Assembly: GCA_003282155.1 (NCBI GenBank)
Contig: QBZY01000011.1
Location: forward strand, 1 to 49,078
Reading direction: 5' to 3'
DNA from: Pelagibacteraceae bacterium AG-337-I02
Lineage (GTDB): Bacteria > Pseudomonadota > Alphaproteobacteria > HIMB59 > GCA-002718135
Length of the DNA stretch: 49,078 nt
Position numbers and translations under genes: made by a program. Below, piece by piece: positions 34,863 through 43,652 of this stretch (position 1 is the first letter of the stretch; every line of letters begins with the position of its first letter). The notes under the pieces are model-generated. The model saw only the letters and a list, made by a program, of their open reading frames with translations. It had not been told where the DNA came from and did no database searches.

Positions 34863-35750
34863 ATGAATAATAATGTAAAAGCTATTATTTTAGCTTTAGT
34901 TGCTTCTGTGTCAGGAGTAACAATGAATGTTCTTATAAAATTTTCGCTTCAAGATATAAATGTATTTACTGCTGGATTTTTAAGATTTTTTTTTGGCTTA
35001 ATTTTAATTCTTCCTTTTATATTTTATAATAAATTTCAAAATTACAAGACACCAAATCTAAAAATTCATTTAACAAGAGGTATTTTAAATATTCCAATGA
35101 TGTTACTTGGATTTTCTGCACTTCAATTTATACCTTTAGAACAGATTAAAGCAATATCCTTTGTTACTCCTATTATTGTAGTAGTTTTAAGTGTAATTTT
35201 CTTAAAAGAAAAAATTTATTTAATTCGTATTGGTGCTTTGCTTATCGGTTTAATTGGAGTCTTTGTTATTTTGAGACCAGGTATAGTGCCAATAAATGTA
35301 GGAGCTTATTTAGTTTTGTGCTCTTGTTCTATCTGGTCAGTAGTTGTTATTATTACAAAATTTGCTGCAAGGGTTGATAGTGCTTTTACTATTTTATCCT
35401 ATCAATATACTCTGGTTACTTTTTTATCTTTTCCTATTGCTTTATATTTTTGGCAATCACCTTCATCAGAAACATTAATATATTTAGTCTTTGCAGGAAT
35501 AGCAGGAACAATTGTTCATCTGTGTATCAACACTGCTTATAAATTGACTGATTTATCTGTATTGCAACCAGTCAATTTTTCACGATTATTAATTGCATCT
35601 TTATTTGGGTTTTTAATCTTCGATGAAGTGCCTGATATTTGGACAATAATTGGTGGTTTAATAATATTCTCTTCAATACTTATCATAACATATAGAGAAA
35701 ATTATCTTAAAAAAGATATAGCAAAGCAATCAATACCAGTTAAACTTTAA
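34863..35750 (+). CDS. EamA-family (DMT) permease 1
   Basis: A 295-aa protein with ten hydrophobic helices forming two EamA repeats, each ending in a conserved glutamate motif (F-L-K-E-K-I and I-F-D-E-V-P). DMT permeases move amino acids, sugars or other metabolites, often as exporters. It begins 3 bases after dmdA and is followed 6 bases later by a paralogue sharing the N-terminus M-N-N-N-V and the segment G-F-L-R-F-F-F-G-L. A link to DMSP or its products is inferred from position only. Confidence 0.88.
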   Translation: MNNNVKAIILALVASVSGVTMNVLIKFSLQDINVFTAGFLRFFFGLILILPFIFYNKFQNYKTPNLKIHLTRGILNIPMMLLGFSALQFIPLEQIKAISFVTPIIVVVLSVIFLKEKIYLIRIGALLIGLIGVFVILRPGIVPINVGAYLVLCSCSIWSVVVIITKFAARVDSAFTILSYQYTLVTFLSFPIALYFWQSPSSETLIYLVFAGIAGTIVHLCINTAYKLTDLSVLQPVNFSRLLIASLFGFLIFDEVPDIWTIIGGLIIFSSILIITYRENYLKKDIAKQSIPVKL

Positions 35751-35756
35751 TATCAT

Positions 35757-36647
35757 ATGAACAATAATGTCAGAGCAATTTTATTAACTATTTCCGGATC
35801 TTTTTTTGCTGTGTTAATGGAAGCTTTGGTTCGTGCAGCTCAATATGATTCAAATGTTTACACTATTGGCTTCTTGAGATTCTTTTTTGGTTTATTGATT
35901 ATTTTTCCTTATCTAATAAAAAATAATTTTACTGCTTATAAGACAAAGAATTTAAAATTCTACTTAGTTCGAGGTGCTTGCAATATTCCAGTGATGATTT
36001 TAGGTTTTGGTGCTTTAGTTTATGTGCCTTTTGAGCAATTCAAAGCTATGCATTTCTTAAGTCCAATAATTGTTGTTTTATTAAGCTTTATAATTTTTAG
36101 AGAGAAAATTTATATGTTTCGCATTTTAGCTTTGATAGTTGGGTTTGTAGGAATGCTTATTATTGTAAGACCAGGATTTGTAGATTTTAATATTGGAACA
36201 ATTATGATTCTTATTTCATTAACTTTTTGGTCTTTCATAATTATTTTATCAAAATTCGTTTCAAAAGATGATTCACCTATAACAATGGTTACATACCAAT
36301 ATTCTTTAATGACTATATTTGCTTTACCGCTAGCAATTTATTTCTGGCAAACTCCATCAATAAATTCAATAATTTATGTTTTTTGTGCTGCGATTTCAGG
36401 GACAATACTGCATTTATCACTCAACTTAGCTTATAAGTATGCGGATTTATCGGTTACACAACCTATATGGTTTAGTGGCTTAATTTTTGGATCTGCATTT
36501 GGTTATTTTGTTTTTAACGAAATTCCAGATTTATGGTCATGGATTGGTGGAATTGTAGTCTTTTCTTCAGTATTAATAATTACTTACAAAGAAAAAGATA
36601 AAAAAAATAATTCATTAAATAATAAAATTAATTCAATTAATAGTTAA
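35757..36647 (+). CDS. EamA-family (DMT) permease 2, tandem paralogue
   Basis: A 296-aa ten-helix EamA permease clearly derived from a tandem duplication with the preceding gene. Shared blocks include G-F-L-R-F-F-F-G-L, the R-G-x-x-N-I-P-x-M motif, E-K-I-Y near residue 120 and L-x-Y-K-x-x-D-L-S-V-x-Q-P. The C-terminus is Lys/Asn-rich. It may form a heterodimer with its neighbour or have a shifted substrate. It ends 79 bases before the sugar ABC operon and its promoter. Confidence 0.88.
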   Translation: MNNNVRAILLTISGSFFAVLMEALVRAAQYDSNVYTIGFLRFFFGLLIIFPYLIKNNFTAYKTKNLKFYLVRGACNIPVMILGFGALVYVPFEQFKAMHFLSPIIVVLLSFIIFREKIYMFRILALIVGFVGMLIIVRPGFVDFNIGTIMILISLTFWSFIIILSKFVSKDDSPITMVTYQYSLMTIFALPLAIYFWQTPSINSIIYVFCAAISGTILHLSLNLAYKYADLSVTQPIWFSGLIFGSAFGYFVFNEIPDLWSWIGGIVVFSSVLIITYKEKDKKNNSLNNKINSINS

Positions 36648-36674
36648 TAAAATTTCTAGTTACTATTGAAAAAC

Positions 36675-36708
36675 TATAATTATTTTAGTAAAAATTAACT
36701 AAAATAAT
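36675..36708 (+). promoter_or_regulatory. Promoter -10 overlapping a 30-bp inverted repeat; candidate LacI-family operator
   Basis: A perfect TATAAT (36675-36680) overlaps the left arm of an inverted repeat with 11-base perfect arms: ATTATTTTAGT (36679-36689) and ACTAAAATAAT (36698-36708), spacer AAAAATTA. It ends 18 bases before the binding-protein ATG. Extra half-site-like pairs (TAGTT at 36657-36661, AACTA at 36672-36676) lie just upstream. A repressor bound here would block the promoter. The LacI-type gene at the end of the operon is the obvious candidate. No good -35 box accompanies the TATAAT. Confidence 0.5.
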
Positions 36709-36716
36709 ATATTATT

Positions 36717-36722
36717 GGGAGG
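36717..36722 (+). promoter_or_regulatory. Shine-Dalgarno GGGAGG deciding the binding-protein start
   Basis: A strong GGGAGG sits 4 bases before ATG 36727. The frame is also open from a TTG at 36715, but that start would bury the ribosome-binding site and add four residues before the signal peptide. Confidence 0.8.
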
Positions 36723-36726
36723 TAAT

Positions 36727-37935
36727 ATGAAATTATTCATTAAATTATTTTTAATTTCCATAACTATTCTTCCTTTCGCTAAAACTTCTTACGCTGAAGA
36801 ATTAATTATTTGGAGTAGGGGTGGCTGGTCTGATTGGATGGTTGAGGGTTTTAATAAAAAAATGGCTGATGAAGGAAAAGATATTGTCGCTATTAATAAC
36901 TTAATTGGACACGCTGACTTTCAGGTCAAATTTACTGCCGCTCTAGCTGCCGGTGAAAGAGTTGATGTTGCAAACATAGACTTAATTAATGTACCTTATT
37001 ATGCTGCAATTGGAGCTTTAGAAGACATGACTGACTTTTTAAAGTCACAACCATATTATGATCAATTAAATGGTCCAATGCTTGCACTAGGTAGTTATGA
37101 TGGCACACACTTTGCTGCACCAAATGCTGCTGACGTATCAGGATATGTTTATAATAAAAAACTTATGCCAACTCCACCTAAGGATTGGGCAGAGATGGCA
37201 AGTATGTGCGAAGACTTTGCTGCCAAAGGACAACTAATGATGGCATGGCCTTCAAAAAGTTATGGTGGTATGATCTTTACAGGTATGCCAGTTGCTTGGG
37301 CAAATGGTGGTTCATGGGTAAGTAAAGATGGTAAAACAGCTGAGTTAAATCATCCTAAAACAGTTGAATGGTTTAAGCATTACCAAAATTTAATTAATAT
37401 TGGTTGTGTTCCAGAAAACGTTGATGTTTGGGATTGGCCAGATAAACAAGATGGTTTCCTAGCAGGCGATATTGCAATGATTGGCACAGGAAACTTCATG
37501 ATTAATGTTGTTAAAGATCACACAGAAAAAGTTGATGCTGGATTTACAGCATTTATGGGTAGTGATGGTTCGAGTAACTCAGCATTTATTGGAGGCGACT
37601 TAATTGCAATTCCAGTTACAACTGGTGCTAAAGAAGCCGCCCTTGAGTATATTGAATATGTATTATCTGAGGCTGGTCAAATCGAAGTGTACACTAAAAA
37701 TGGTGGTATACCAATTCGTGCTGATTTGTTTGAAGGTAATCCATATCTAACGGATGATCACATGGTATTTGCTAATGCATCTACAGTTGGAGATGTTCCA
37801 TATACAACTGTTTATCAAGAATTAATGGATCCATGGCAAGTTGCAAATCAAAGAATTTTTGCTGGTGAAGATGTCCAGACAGTTCTTGATGAGCAAAATG
37901 CGATCATGCAAAAAATTATTGATGCTGGTCATTAA
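36727..37935 (+). CDS. Sugar ABC transporter, periplasmic binding protein
   Basis: A 402-aa family 1 (MalE/UgpB-like) solute-binding protein. The signal peptide M-K-L-F-I-K-L-F-L-I-S-I ends with likely cleavage after A-K-T-S-Y-A. The mature protein begins E-E-L-I-I-W-S-R-G, the usual start of a sugar-binding lobe. Trp-rich stretches (W-S-D-W, V-D-V-W-D-W-P-D-K) would stack on sugar rings. It is the first gene of the GH127 sugar operon and the only binding protein there. The good Shine-Dalgarno sequence fits the high level needed for a periplasmic receptor. Confidence 0.92.
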   Translation: MKLFIKLFLISITILPFAKTSYAEELIIWSRGGWSDWMVEGFNKKMADEGKDIVAINNLIGHADFQVKFTAALAAGERVDVANIDLINVPYYAAIGALEDMTDFLKSQPYYDQLNGPMLALGSYDGTHFAAPNAADVSGYVYNKKLMPTPPKDWAEMASMCEDFAAKGQLMMAWPSKSYGGMIFTGMPVAWANGGSWVSKDGKTAELNHPKTVEWFKHYQNLINIGCVPENVDVWDWPDKQDGFLAGDIAMIGTGNFMINVVKDHTEKVDAGFTAFMGSDGSSNSAFIGGDLIAIPVTTGAKEAALEYIEYVLSEAGQIEVYTKNGGIPIRADLFEGNPYLTDDHMVFANASTVGDVPYTTVYQELMDPWQVANQRIFAGEDVQTVLDEQNAIMQKIIDAGH

Positions 37936-37961
37936 AATATAAAGTATTGTAGGCGAAACTT

Positions 37962-38840
37962 ATGAGTAGATTACGAAAAGAACAACTTGTCGGTCTTTTA
38001 ATGGTTTCGCCTGCATTAATCTTACTTGCAGTTTTTTTTCTTTACCCACTAGTAAATTCTTTTTACATGTCTTTTCACAAGTGGCCACTTTTTGGAAAAC
38101 CAAAGTGGGTAGGCCTAGATAACTATATTTTTATGTTCCAGGATGAACGTTTTTGGGAATCATTAAAATTTACTTTTGTTTATACTTTAACTGTAACACC
38201 AATGTTATTTGTTGTTGCTCTTGGAACCGCACTTTTATGTAACGCAAAAGCTTGGGGAACGACTTTCTTTAGAAGTATTTATTTTTTACCTGTAGTTATG
38301 TCTTTTGCCACAGCTAGTTATGTGTGGTTATGGCTTTATAGTGAAATGTATGGAGTTATTATTTATGCATTAGAATTTTTTGGTTTTGGTGGAGAAAAGA
38401 AAAATCTTAATGTTTGGAAAACAGGCACATCATCAATGTGGGCTGTTAATGCTATGGTCACATGGAAATTTTCTGGCATCCAAATGATTATTTTGATTGC
38501 CGGATTACAAGCTATCCGAGATGATTATTATGAAGCATCTAAATTAATGGGAGCCTCACGATGGCAAACAATTTGGAATGTAACACTTCCTCTTCTAAGA
38601 CCTTCAATTGCTCTAGCATTAATTTTATCTATAGCAGGTTCAATTCAAGCCTATGAACAATTTGTTATTATGACAAGAGGTGGTCCTTCAAATTCTACTA
38701 AAACACTTGTTATGCATACGGTTGATATGGGATTTGATTATTTTAAATTAGGTCCTGCAGCTTCACTTGGCGTAATCATTATGATAATACTTTTTGTTCT
38801 CACTGTAATTCAATTACGTTTGTTTCGAAAGAATTACTAA
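37962..38840 (+). CDS. Sugar ABC transporter permease, MalF/UgpA type
   Basis: A 292-aa inner-membrane permease with six helices and no long periplasmic insertion, like UgpA. The N-terminal L-M-V-S-P-A-L-I-L-L-A-V-F-F-L-Y-P-L is typical. The coupling helix (EAA loop) reads Y-E-A-S-K-L-M-G-A-S-R-W-Q-T-I-W-N-V-T-L-P. It is the only MalF-type gene in the operon, so it should be the common partner of the four MalG-type subunits. It ends directly before permease MalG-1. Confidence 0.93.
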   Translation: MSRLRKEQLVGLLMVSPALILLAVFFLYPLVNSFYMSFHKWPLFGKPKWVGLDNYIFMFQDERFWESLKFTFVYTLTVTPMLFVVALGTALLCNAKAWGTTFFRSIYFLPVVMSFATASYVWLWLYSEMYGVIIYALEFFGFGGEKKNLNVWKTGTSSMWAVNAMVTWKFSGIQMIILIAGLQAIRDDYYEASKLMGASRWQTIWNVTLPLLRPSIALALILSIAGSIQAYEQFVIMTRGGPSNSTKTLVMHTVDMGFDYFKLGPAASLGVIIMIILFVLTVIQLRLFRKNY

Positions 38841-39767
38841 GTGAGACGTTACTCATCAGATTGGTATTGGTATTATGCAATTAACTATACCTTAGTTATA
38901 ATAATTATTTTTCCAATTTATTGGACACTTATTTCATCATTTAAAAAGCCAAGTGAATTAATTACTAGTGAGCCTACTTTCTATCCTCATGATTTAACTT
39001 TACAGTATTATGATCAAATTTGGAATTTTGATAGACTCAAAAGACTTCAAGATACTGAAACAGAAGACTCAGATTCTTCTGGTGTTGAAATTGAAAGTAA
39101 ATTTCGACTTGATGGAGAAGGTGTAAAAAGACCTTTTATAAATAGTGCAATAGTATCAGCTGGAACAATTATACTAACTATTATAGTTTGTACCTTTGGT
39201 GGTTATGCTCTTACTGTTTTAAAAACTCCTTTAAAAAATTTTTTTTTCCTGTTAGTAATTTTACCAATTTTAATTCCAGGTATTTCTCTAATAATACCTC
39301 TGTACAAGTTATTAAAAGATTTAGGACTTACTAATTCTCATTTAGGTTTAATCTTAATTCATACTTGTGGTATGTTGCCTTTAGGAATCTTTATGATGAG
39401 AAATGCTTTTAACAGTATACCCTCCTCATTAAGAGAGGTAGCAATGCTTGAAGGTTCAAGTGAATTAAAAATTATTACTTCTGTTATGTTACCGTTAGCA
39501 ATTCCTGGTCTTTTAACAGTTATGGTTTTTGCCATGTATGTCTCTTGGAATGATTATATTTATGCATTTATATTTATAAATTCGCCTGAAAATACAATGT
39601 TAAATATTTCATTAATGAAAATTGCATTAGGTGGGTCTCAATTTGAAATGAAATGGGGAAGTTTAACAGCTGGTTCAATTGTTAGTTTTCTTCCAATAAT
39701 AATTTTTTATACTTTTCTTCAGCAATATTTTGTTAGAGGAGTTACAGGAAGCGCAGTAAAAGAATAG
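38841..39767 (+). CDS. Sugar ABC transporter permease, MalG type, copy 1
   Basis: A 308-aa six-helix permease with GTG start immediately after the MalF stop. The coupling helix is L-R-E-V-A-M-L-E-G-S-S-E-L-K-I-I and the end R-G-V-T-G-S-A-V-K-E matches MalG. It has the longest first periplasmic loop of the four paralogues, with an acidic insertion (D-T-E-T-E-D-S-D-S-S-G) near residues 72-82. The segment before the last helix reads G-G-S-Q-F-E-M-K-W-G, where MalG carries the loop that reaches into the binding protein. Confidence 0.93.
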   Translation: MRRYSSDWYWYYAINYTLVIIIIFPIYWTLISSFKKPSELITSEPTFYPHDLTLQYYDQIWNFDRLKRLQDTETEDSDSSGVEIESKFRLDGEGVKRPFINSAIVSAGTIILTIIVCTFGGYALTVLKTPLKNFFFLLVILPILIPGISLIIPLYKLLKDLGLTNSHLGLILIHTCGMLPLGIFMMRNAFNSIPSSLREVAMLEGSSELKIITSVMLPLAIPGLLTVMVFAMYVSWNDYIYAFIFINSPENTMLNISLMKIALGGSQFEMKWGSLTAGSIVSFLPIIIFYTFLQQYFVRGVTGSAVKE

Positions 39768-39776
39768 GGGGGGTTT

Positions 39777-40832
39777 ATGTATTCTGTAAATTTAAATAAT
39801 GTAACAAAAAAATGGGGTGATGTAACAGCTGTTGATCAAGTAAACCTCCATATTAATGAAGGAGAATTCGTTGTACTTTTAGGACCATCAGGATGTGGTA
39901 AAACAACTACTATGCGTCTTGTTGCTGGATTAGAAGATATAACTGATGGTGAGATTAAAATTGGTGATGAAATTGTAAACGATGTTGACCCAAGAAAAAG
40001 AGATGTATCAATGGTATTTCAAAATTATAGTCTTTTCCCCCACATGACTGTTAGAAATAATATTGCTTATCCTTTAAAAATGAAAAAAATTCCAAGTTCA
40101 GAACACGATAAACTTATCAAAGAAGTTTCTTCACTTGTTGAATTGCAAGATTTATTACACCGTAAACCAGCTGAATTATCAGGCGGTCAAAGACAACGAG
40201 TAGCGCTTGCAAGAGCTATTGTTCGTCAACCACGTGTCTTTTTAATGGATGAGCCTCTTTCAAATCTTGATGCTATATTGAGGGTTACAACGAGAGCAGA
40301 ATTAAAAAATCTACATCACCGACTTGGTGTAACAACAATATATGTAACTCACGATCAAGTAGAAGCGATGACGCTTGCAAATAGAATTGCTGTTATGAAC
40401 CACGGAAAACTTTTGCAATTTGATAAACCGCAGGTAATATTTGATGATCCCTCTTCTAAATTTGTTGCTGGTTTTATTGGTTCACCTGCAATGAATTTGA
40501 TTGATGGTCGTATAGAAAATAAAAAATTTATTTCTGATAGTCTTACAACATCTTTTGATATCGATTATGAAGGTGATATTACTCTTGGAGTTAGACCTGA
40601 TAAAATTCAAATAGTAAATGATACAAATACAAATAATGGATCTGCAAAGGTTTATTCTGTTGAATTAACTGGAGAGGCCAATCTTGTTACATTTAAATCA
40701 AATAATCAAAATGTAATTGTTAAAACAGATAAAAATACACATTATGATATTGATTCCGTTTTAAAATTAAATTTCAATAAGGAAGATTGTTACTTTTTTG
40801 ATATAAATAGTGAAGAAAGGTTAAGAATATGA
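39777..40832 (+). CDS. Sugar ABC transporter ATPase, MalK/UgpC type
   Basis: A 351-aa importer ATPase. Walker A is G-P-S-G-C-G-K-T-T, Q-loop V-F-Q-N-Y-S-L-F-P, signature L-S-G-G-Q-R-Q-R-V, Walker B F-L-M-D-E-P-L-S-N-L-D-A, and switch T-H-D-Q-V-E-A-M-T. The C-terminal 110 residues form the regulatory OB (TOBE) domain containing T-L-G-V-R-P-D-K. It is the only ATPase in the operon and could power transporters built from any MalG copy. The stop overlaps the GH127 start by 4 bases (ATGA), so transport and cleavage are translationally coupled. Confidence 0.96.
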   Translation: MYSVNLNNVTKKWGDVTAVDQVNLHINEGEFVVLLGPSGCGKTTTMRLVAGLEDITDGEIKIGDEIVNDVDPRKRDVSMVFQNYSLFPHMTVRNNIAYPLKMKKIPSSEHDKLIKEVSSLVELQDLLHRKPAELSGGQRQRVALARAIVRQPRVFLMDEPLSNLDAILRVTTRAELKNLHHRLGVTTIYVTHDQVEAMTLANRIAVMNHGKLLQFDKPQVIFDDPSSKFVAGFIGSPAMNLIDGRIENKKFISDSLTTSFDIDYEGDITLGVRPDKIQIVNDTNTNNGSAKVYSVELTGEANLVTFKSNNQNVIVKTDKNTHYDIDSVLKLNFNKEDCYFFDINSEERLRI

Positions 40833-42775
40833 ATATTATAGATACAAAAATAAATGGCGGTTTTTGGAAAAAAAGAAAAGAATTAAATAAAAATACTTCA
40901 TTATTTGCAGTTATGAAATCTTTTGAAGATACTGGAAGAGTTCGAGCAATGACTGGTGATAATGATCCTGTGAAACAAAGACCGCACATTTTTTGGGAAT
41001 CAGATCTAGCTAAATTAATGGAAGGTGCTTTTTTCTCGATACAACAAGAAAAAGATCAAGATTTAGAGAAAAAAATGGATTCTATCATTGATAAAATTAT
41101 CGCTAATCAGGAAGAGGATGGATATTTAAATTATTTTTTTTCACGACATGAGCCAGAAAATAAATTTACCAATATAAGAGACAGGCATGAATTATATTGT
41201 GCTGGTCATTTGCTAGAGTCTGCAATTGAACATCACAAAGCTACAGGTAATTCAAAATTTTTTGATGCAATGGAAAGATATGTAGATCACATAATTACTA
41301 AATTTGGAAGAGAAGAGGGTAAGATGAAGGGCTACCCTGGTCATCAAGAAATAGAACTTGCTCTAGTTAAAGCATACGAGCACACGAATGATAAAAAATT
41401 TCTGGATTTAGCGACTTATTTTATTGATGAACGTGGAACACACTCTAAAGCTGAAGATCATTACTATGTAAAAGAAAAAAAGAAATTGATGGAAAAAGAA
41501 GGTAACATAGACATGTCAAAACTACCATCTAATATGAGAGATTTCATGGCTTTTGATGCAGATTTTATGGGTAAAACTTTTAGAGATCTTCATTATTGGC
41601 AGGCTCATGAAAGACCTGTTGATCAAAAAACAGCAGAAGGACATTCTGTAAGAGCACTTTATATGTTTACAGCTATGGCCGATTTAGCAAGATTAAATAA
41701 CGATAGTAAACTTTTAAATGCATGTAAGACTTTATGGAGAAACATTGTTGATAAAAGAATGTATGTTCATAGTGGAGTTGGCAGCGCACATATTGGAGAG
41801 AGATTTACATATGATTATGATTTACCTAATGACATGGCATATGCTGAAACATGTGCAACTATAGCGCTTATTTATTTTGCTAACAGAATGTCAAAGTTAG
41901 AACTGAATAGTGAGTACGGTGATATTATTGAAAATAGTTTATATAATCTCCTTTTAGCAAGTACTTCTTTAGATGGTGAAGGCTTCTTTTATGATAATTA
42001 TTTAGAATGTGTTCCTGGATATTTACATTCACAGGGTAGACGTCATGGTGTTAGAGATAAATATCATGTGTGTTCCTGTTGCCCACCAAATATAACTCGC
42101 CTTTTTGCAAGTATGGATATGTATATTTATAATTCATATCAAGATTCATTGGTTGTTGATCAATATATTTCTTCCGAGATAGATTTAACAGACAAGATCC
42201 AAGGTATCAAAATTAATCAAACAAGTGATTTCCCTCATAAAGGATATTCTAAAATTGATGTAATAGATTCAAAAAATAAGGAAACTTTAATTTATTTTAG
42301 AATTCCTTCATGGGATAAAAATATGAAGATTGAACTTAATGGATCAAAAATTGATTATGAAGTTGTAAATGGTTATGCCAAAATTAACAAAAACTTGCAA
42401 AAAGGTGATGTAATTGAATTATCTTTTAATTTTTCACCAAGATATGTGCGAACTAATCCAAATGTTAGATACAATGTAAGAAGAGCATGCTTATTTAGAG
42501 GGCCTATTCTTTATTGTTTAGAGGAAAAAGATAATGGTAAAGATCTTAATAAATTAATATTAAATACAAATAATAATTTTGATGAAAAAGATGAAAAAAT
42601 AAGTTCAGAAAATATTATTTCTTTAACAGCAAATGGATTTAAATTTAAAGATACTGAAAATTTATATCTTCAAGATAAACCAGACATAACGGAAACATCG
42701 CTTAAATTTATTCCATATTATTGCTGGTCTAATAGAGGTGAAAATGAAATGTTGGTTTGGGTTAATGAAAATTAA
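40829..42775 (+). CDS. GH127 glycosidase (beta-L-arabinofuranosidase-like), cytoplasmic
   Basis: A 648-aa glycoside hydrolase family 127 (former DUF1680) enzyme. The active site known from Bifidobacterium HypBA1 is fully present: Glu324 (G-E-R-F, acid/base), zinc ligands Glu340 and Cys342 (A-E-T-C-A), and the C-S-C-C-P-P-N motif giving nucleophile Cys417 and zinc ligand Cys418. The N-terminal start W-K-K-R-K-E matches the family. There is no signal peptide, so cleavage follows import. GH127 includes beta-L-arabinofuranosidases and enzymes on other L-furanosides, so the exact sugar is open. The length is close to HypBA1 (about 658 aa). Confidence 0.92.
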   Translation: MNIIDTKINGGFWKKRKELNKNTSLFAVMKSFEDTGRVRAMTGDNDPVKQRPHIFWESDLAKLMEGAFFSIQQEKDQDLEKKMDSIIDKIIANQEEDGYLNYFFSRHEPENKFTNIRDRHELYCAGHLLESAIEHHKATGNSKFFDAMERYVDHIITKFGREEGKMKGYPGHQEIELALVKAYEHTNDKKFLDLATYFIDERGTHSKAEDHYYVKEKKKLMEKEGNIDMSKLPSNMRDFMAFDADFMGKTFRDLHYWQAHERPVDQKTAEGHSVRALYMFTAMADLARLNNDSKLLNACKTLWRNIVDKRMYVHSGVGSAHIGERFTYDYDLPNDMAYAETCATIALIYFANRMSKLELNSEYGDIIENSLYNLLLASTSLDGEGFFYDNYLECVPGYLHSQGRRHGVRDKYHVCSCCPPNITRLFASMDMYIYNSYQDSLVVDQYISSEIDLTDKIQGIKINQTSDFPHKGYSKIDVIDSKNKETLIYFRIPSWDKNMKIELNGSKIDYEVVNGYAKINKNLQKGDVIELSFNFSPRYVRTNPNVRYNVRRACLFRGPILYCLEEKDNGKDLNKLILNTNNNFDEKDEKISSENIISLTANGFKFKDTENLYLQDKPDITETSLKFIPYYCWSNRGENEMLVWVNEN

Positions 42776-42793
42776 TTTCTTTTAATTTCATTA

Positions 42794-43651
42794 ATGCAAA
42801 AATATAAAACAGATTGGTATTTGTATTATCTTATAAATGTAACTTTGATAATTCTTGTTTCTTTTCCTATTTATTGGGCTTTTGTTTCGTCTATAAAACC
42901 ACCTAATGAACTAATAACAAATACTCCAACACTCTTTCCAATAAATCCAACATTTGAAAGTTATGAAAGAATTTGGAACTTAGAGCCTACTAGCTCAAGA
43001 GGTAATGTAAGATCTGCATTTACAAATAGTGCAATTGTATCAATTGGAACTGTAGTACTGTCAGCTATTATTTCTACATTAGCTGCGTATGCTCTTACTA
43101 TTTTAAGAACTCCATTTAGACATTTTATTTTTTTACTTATAATTATGCCAATTTTAATACCTGGAATATCACTCTTAATTCCACTTTATAAATTAGTAAA
43201 AGAGCTTGGATTAATGAACTCGTATTTAGGTTTAATCTTAATTCACTCAACAGGCATGCTTACTTTAGGAGTTTTTTTAATGAGAAATGCTTTTATGAGT
43301 ATTCCAACATCTTTACGTGAAGTAGCTTTGTTAGAAGGTTCTAGTGAGTTACGTATTATGTTTACTGTAATGTTGCCATTAGCCATACCTGGTCTTTTAA
43401 CACTAATGGTTTTTGCTCTTTATGGCTCATGGAATGATTTTATTTTAGCTTTTCTCTTTATAAATACTATTGATATGGAAATGTTAAATGTTTTCCTAAT
43501 GAAATTAACATTTGCAGGATCTCAGTTTGACACTTTTTGGGGACTTTTAAATGCAGGTGCAATAATTAGTTTTATACCAATTATTGTGTTCTATATTTTT
43601 CTCCAACAATACTTTGTTAGAGGAGTAACTGGAAGTGCTGTGAAGGAGTAG
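42794..43651 (+). CDS. Sugar ABC transporter permease, MalG type, copy 2
   Basis: A 285-aa paralogue of copy 1, with the same helices, coupling loop (L-R-E-V-A-L-L-E-G-S-S-E-L-R-I-M) and C-terminus (R-G-V-T-G-S-A-V-K-E). Its first periplasmic loop is much shorter (E-P-T-S-S-R-G-N-V-R). The binding-protein contact loop reads A-G-S-Q-F-D-T-F-W-G instead of G-G-S-Q-F-E-M-K-W-G. It follows the GH127 gene after 18 bases and is separated by one base from copy 3. Confidence 0.92.
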   Translation: MQKYKTDWYLYYLINVTLIILVSFPIYWAFVSSIKPPNELITNTPTLFPINPTFESYERIWNLEPTSSRGNVRSAFTNSAIVSIGTVVLSAIISTLAAYALTILRTPFRHFIFLLIIMPILIPGISLLIPLYKLVKELGLMNSYLGLILIHSTGMLTLGVFLMRNAFMSIPTSLREVALLEGSSELRIMFTVMLPLAIPGLLTLMVFALYGSWNDFILAFLFINTIDMEMLNVFLMKLTFAGSQFDTFWGLLNAGAIISFIPIIVFYIFLQQYFVRGVTGSAVKE

Positions 43652-43652
43652 C

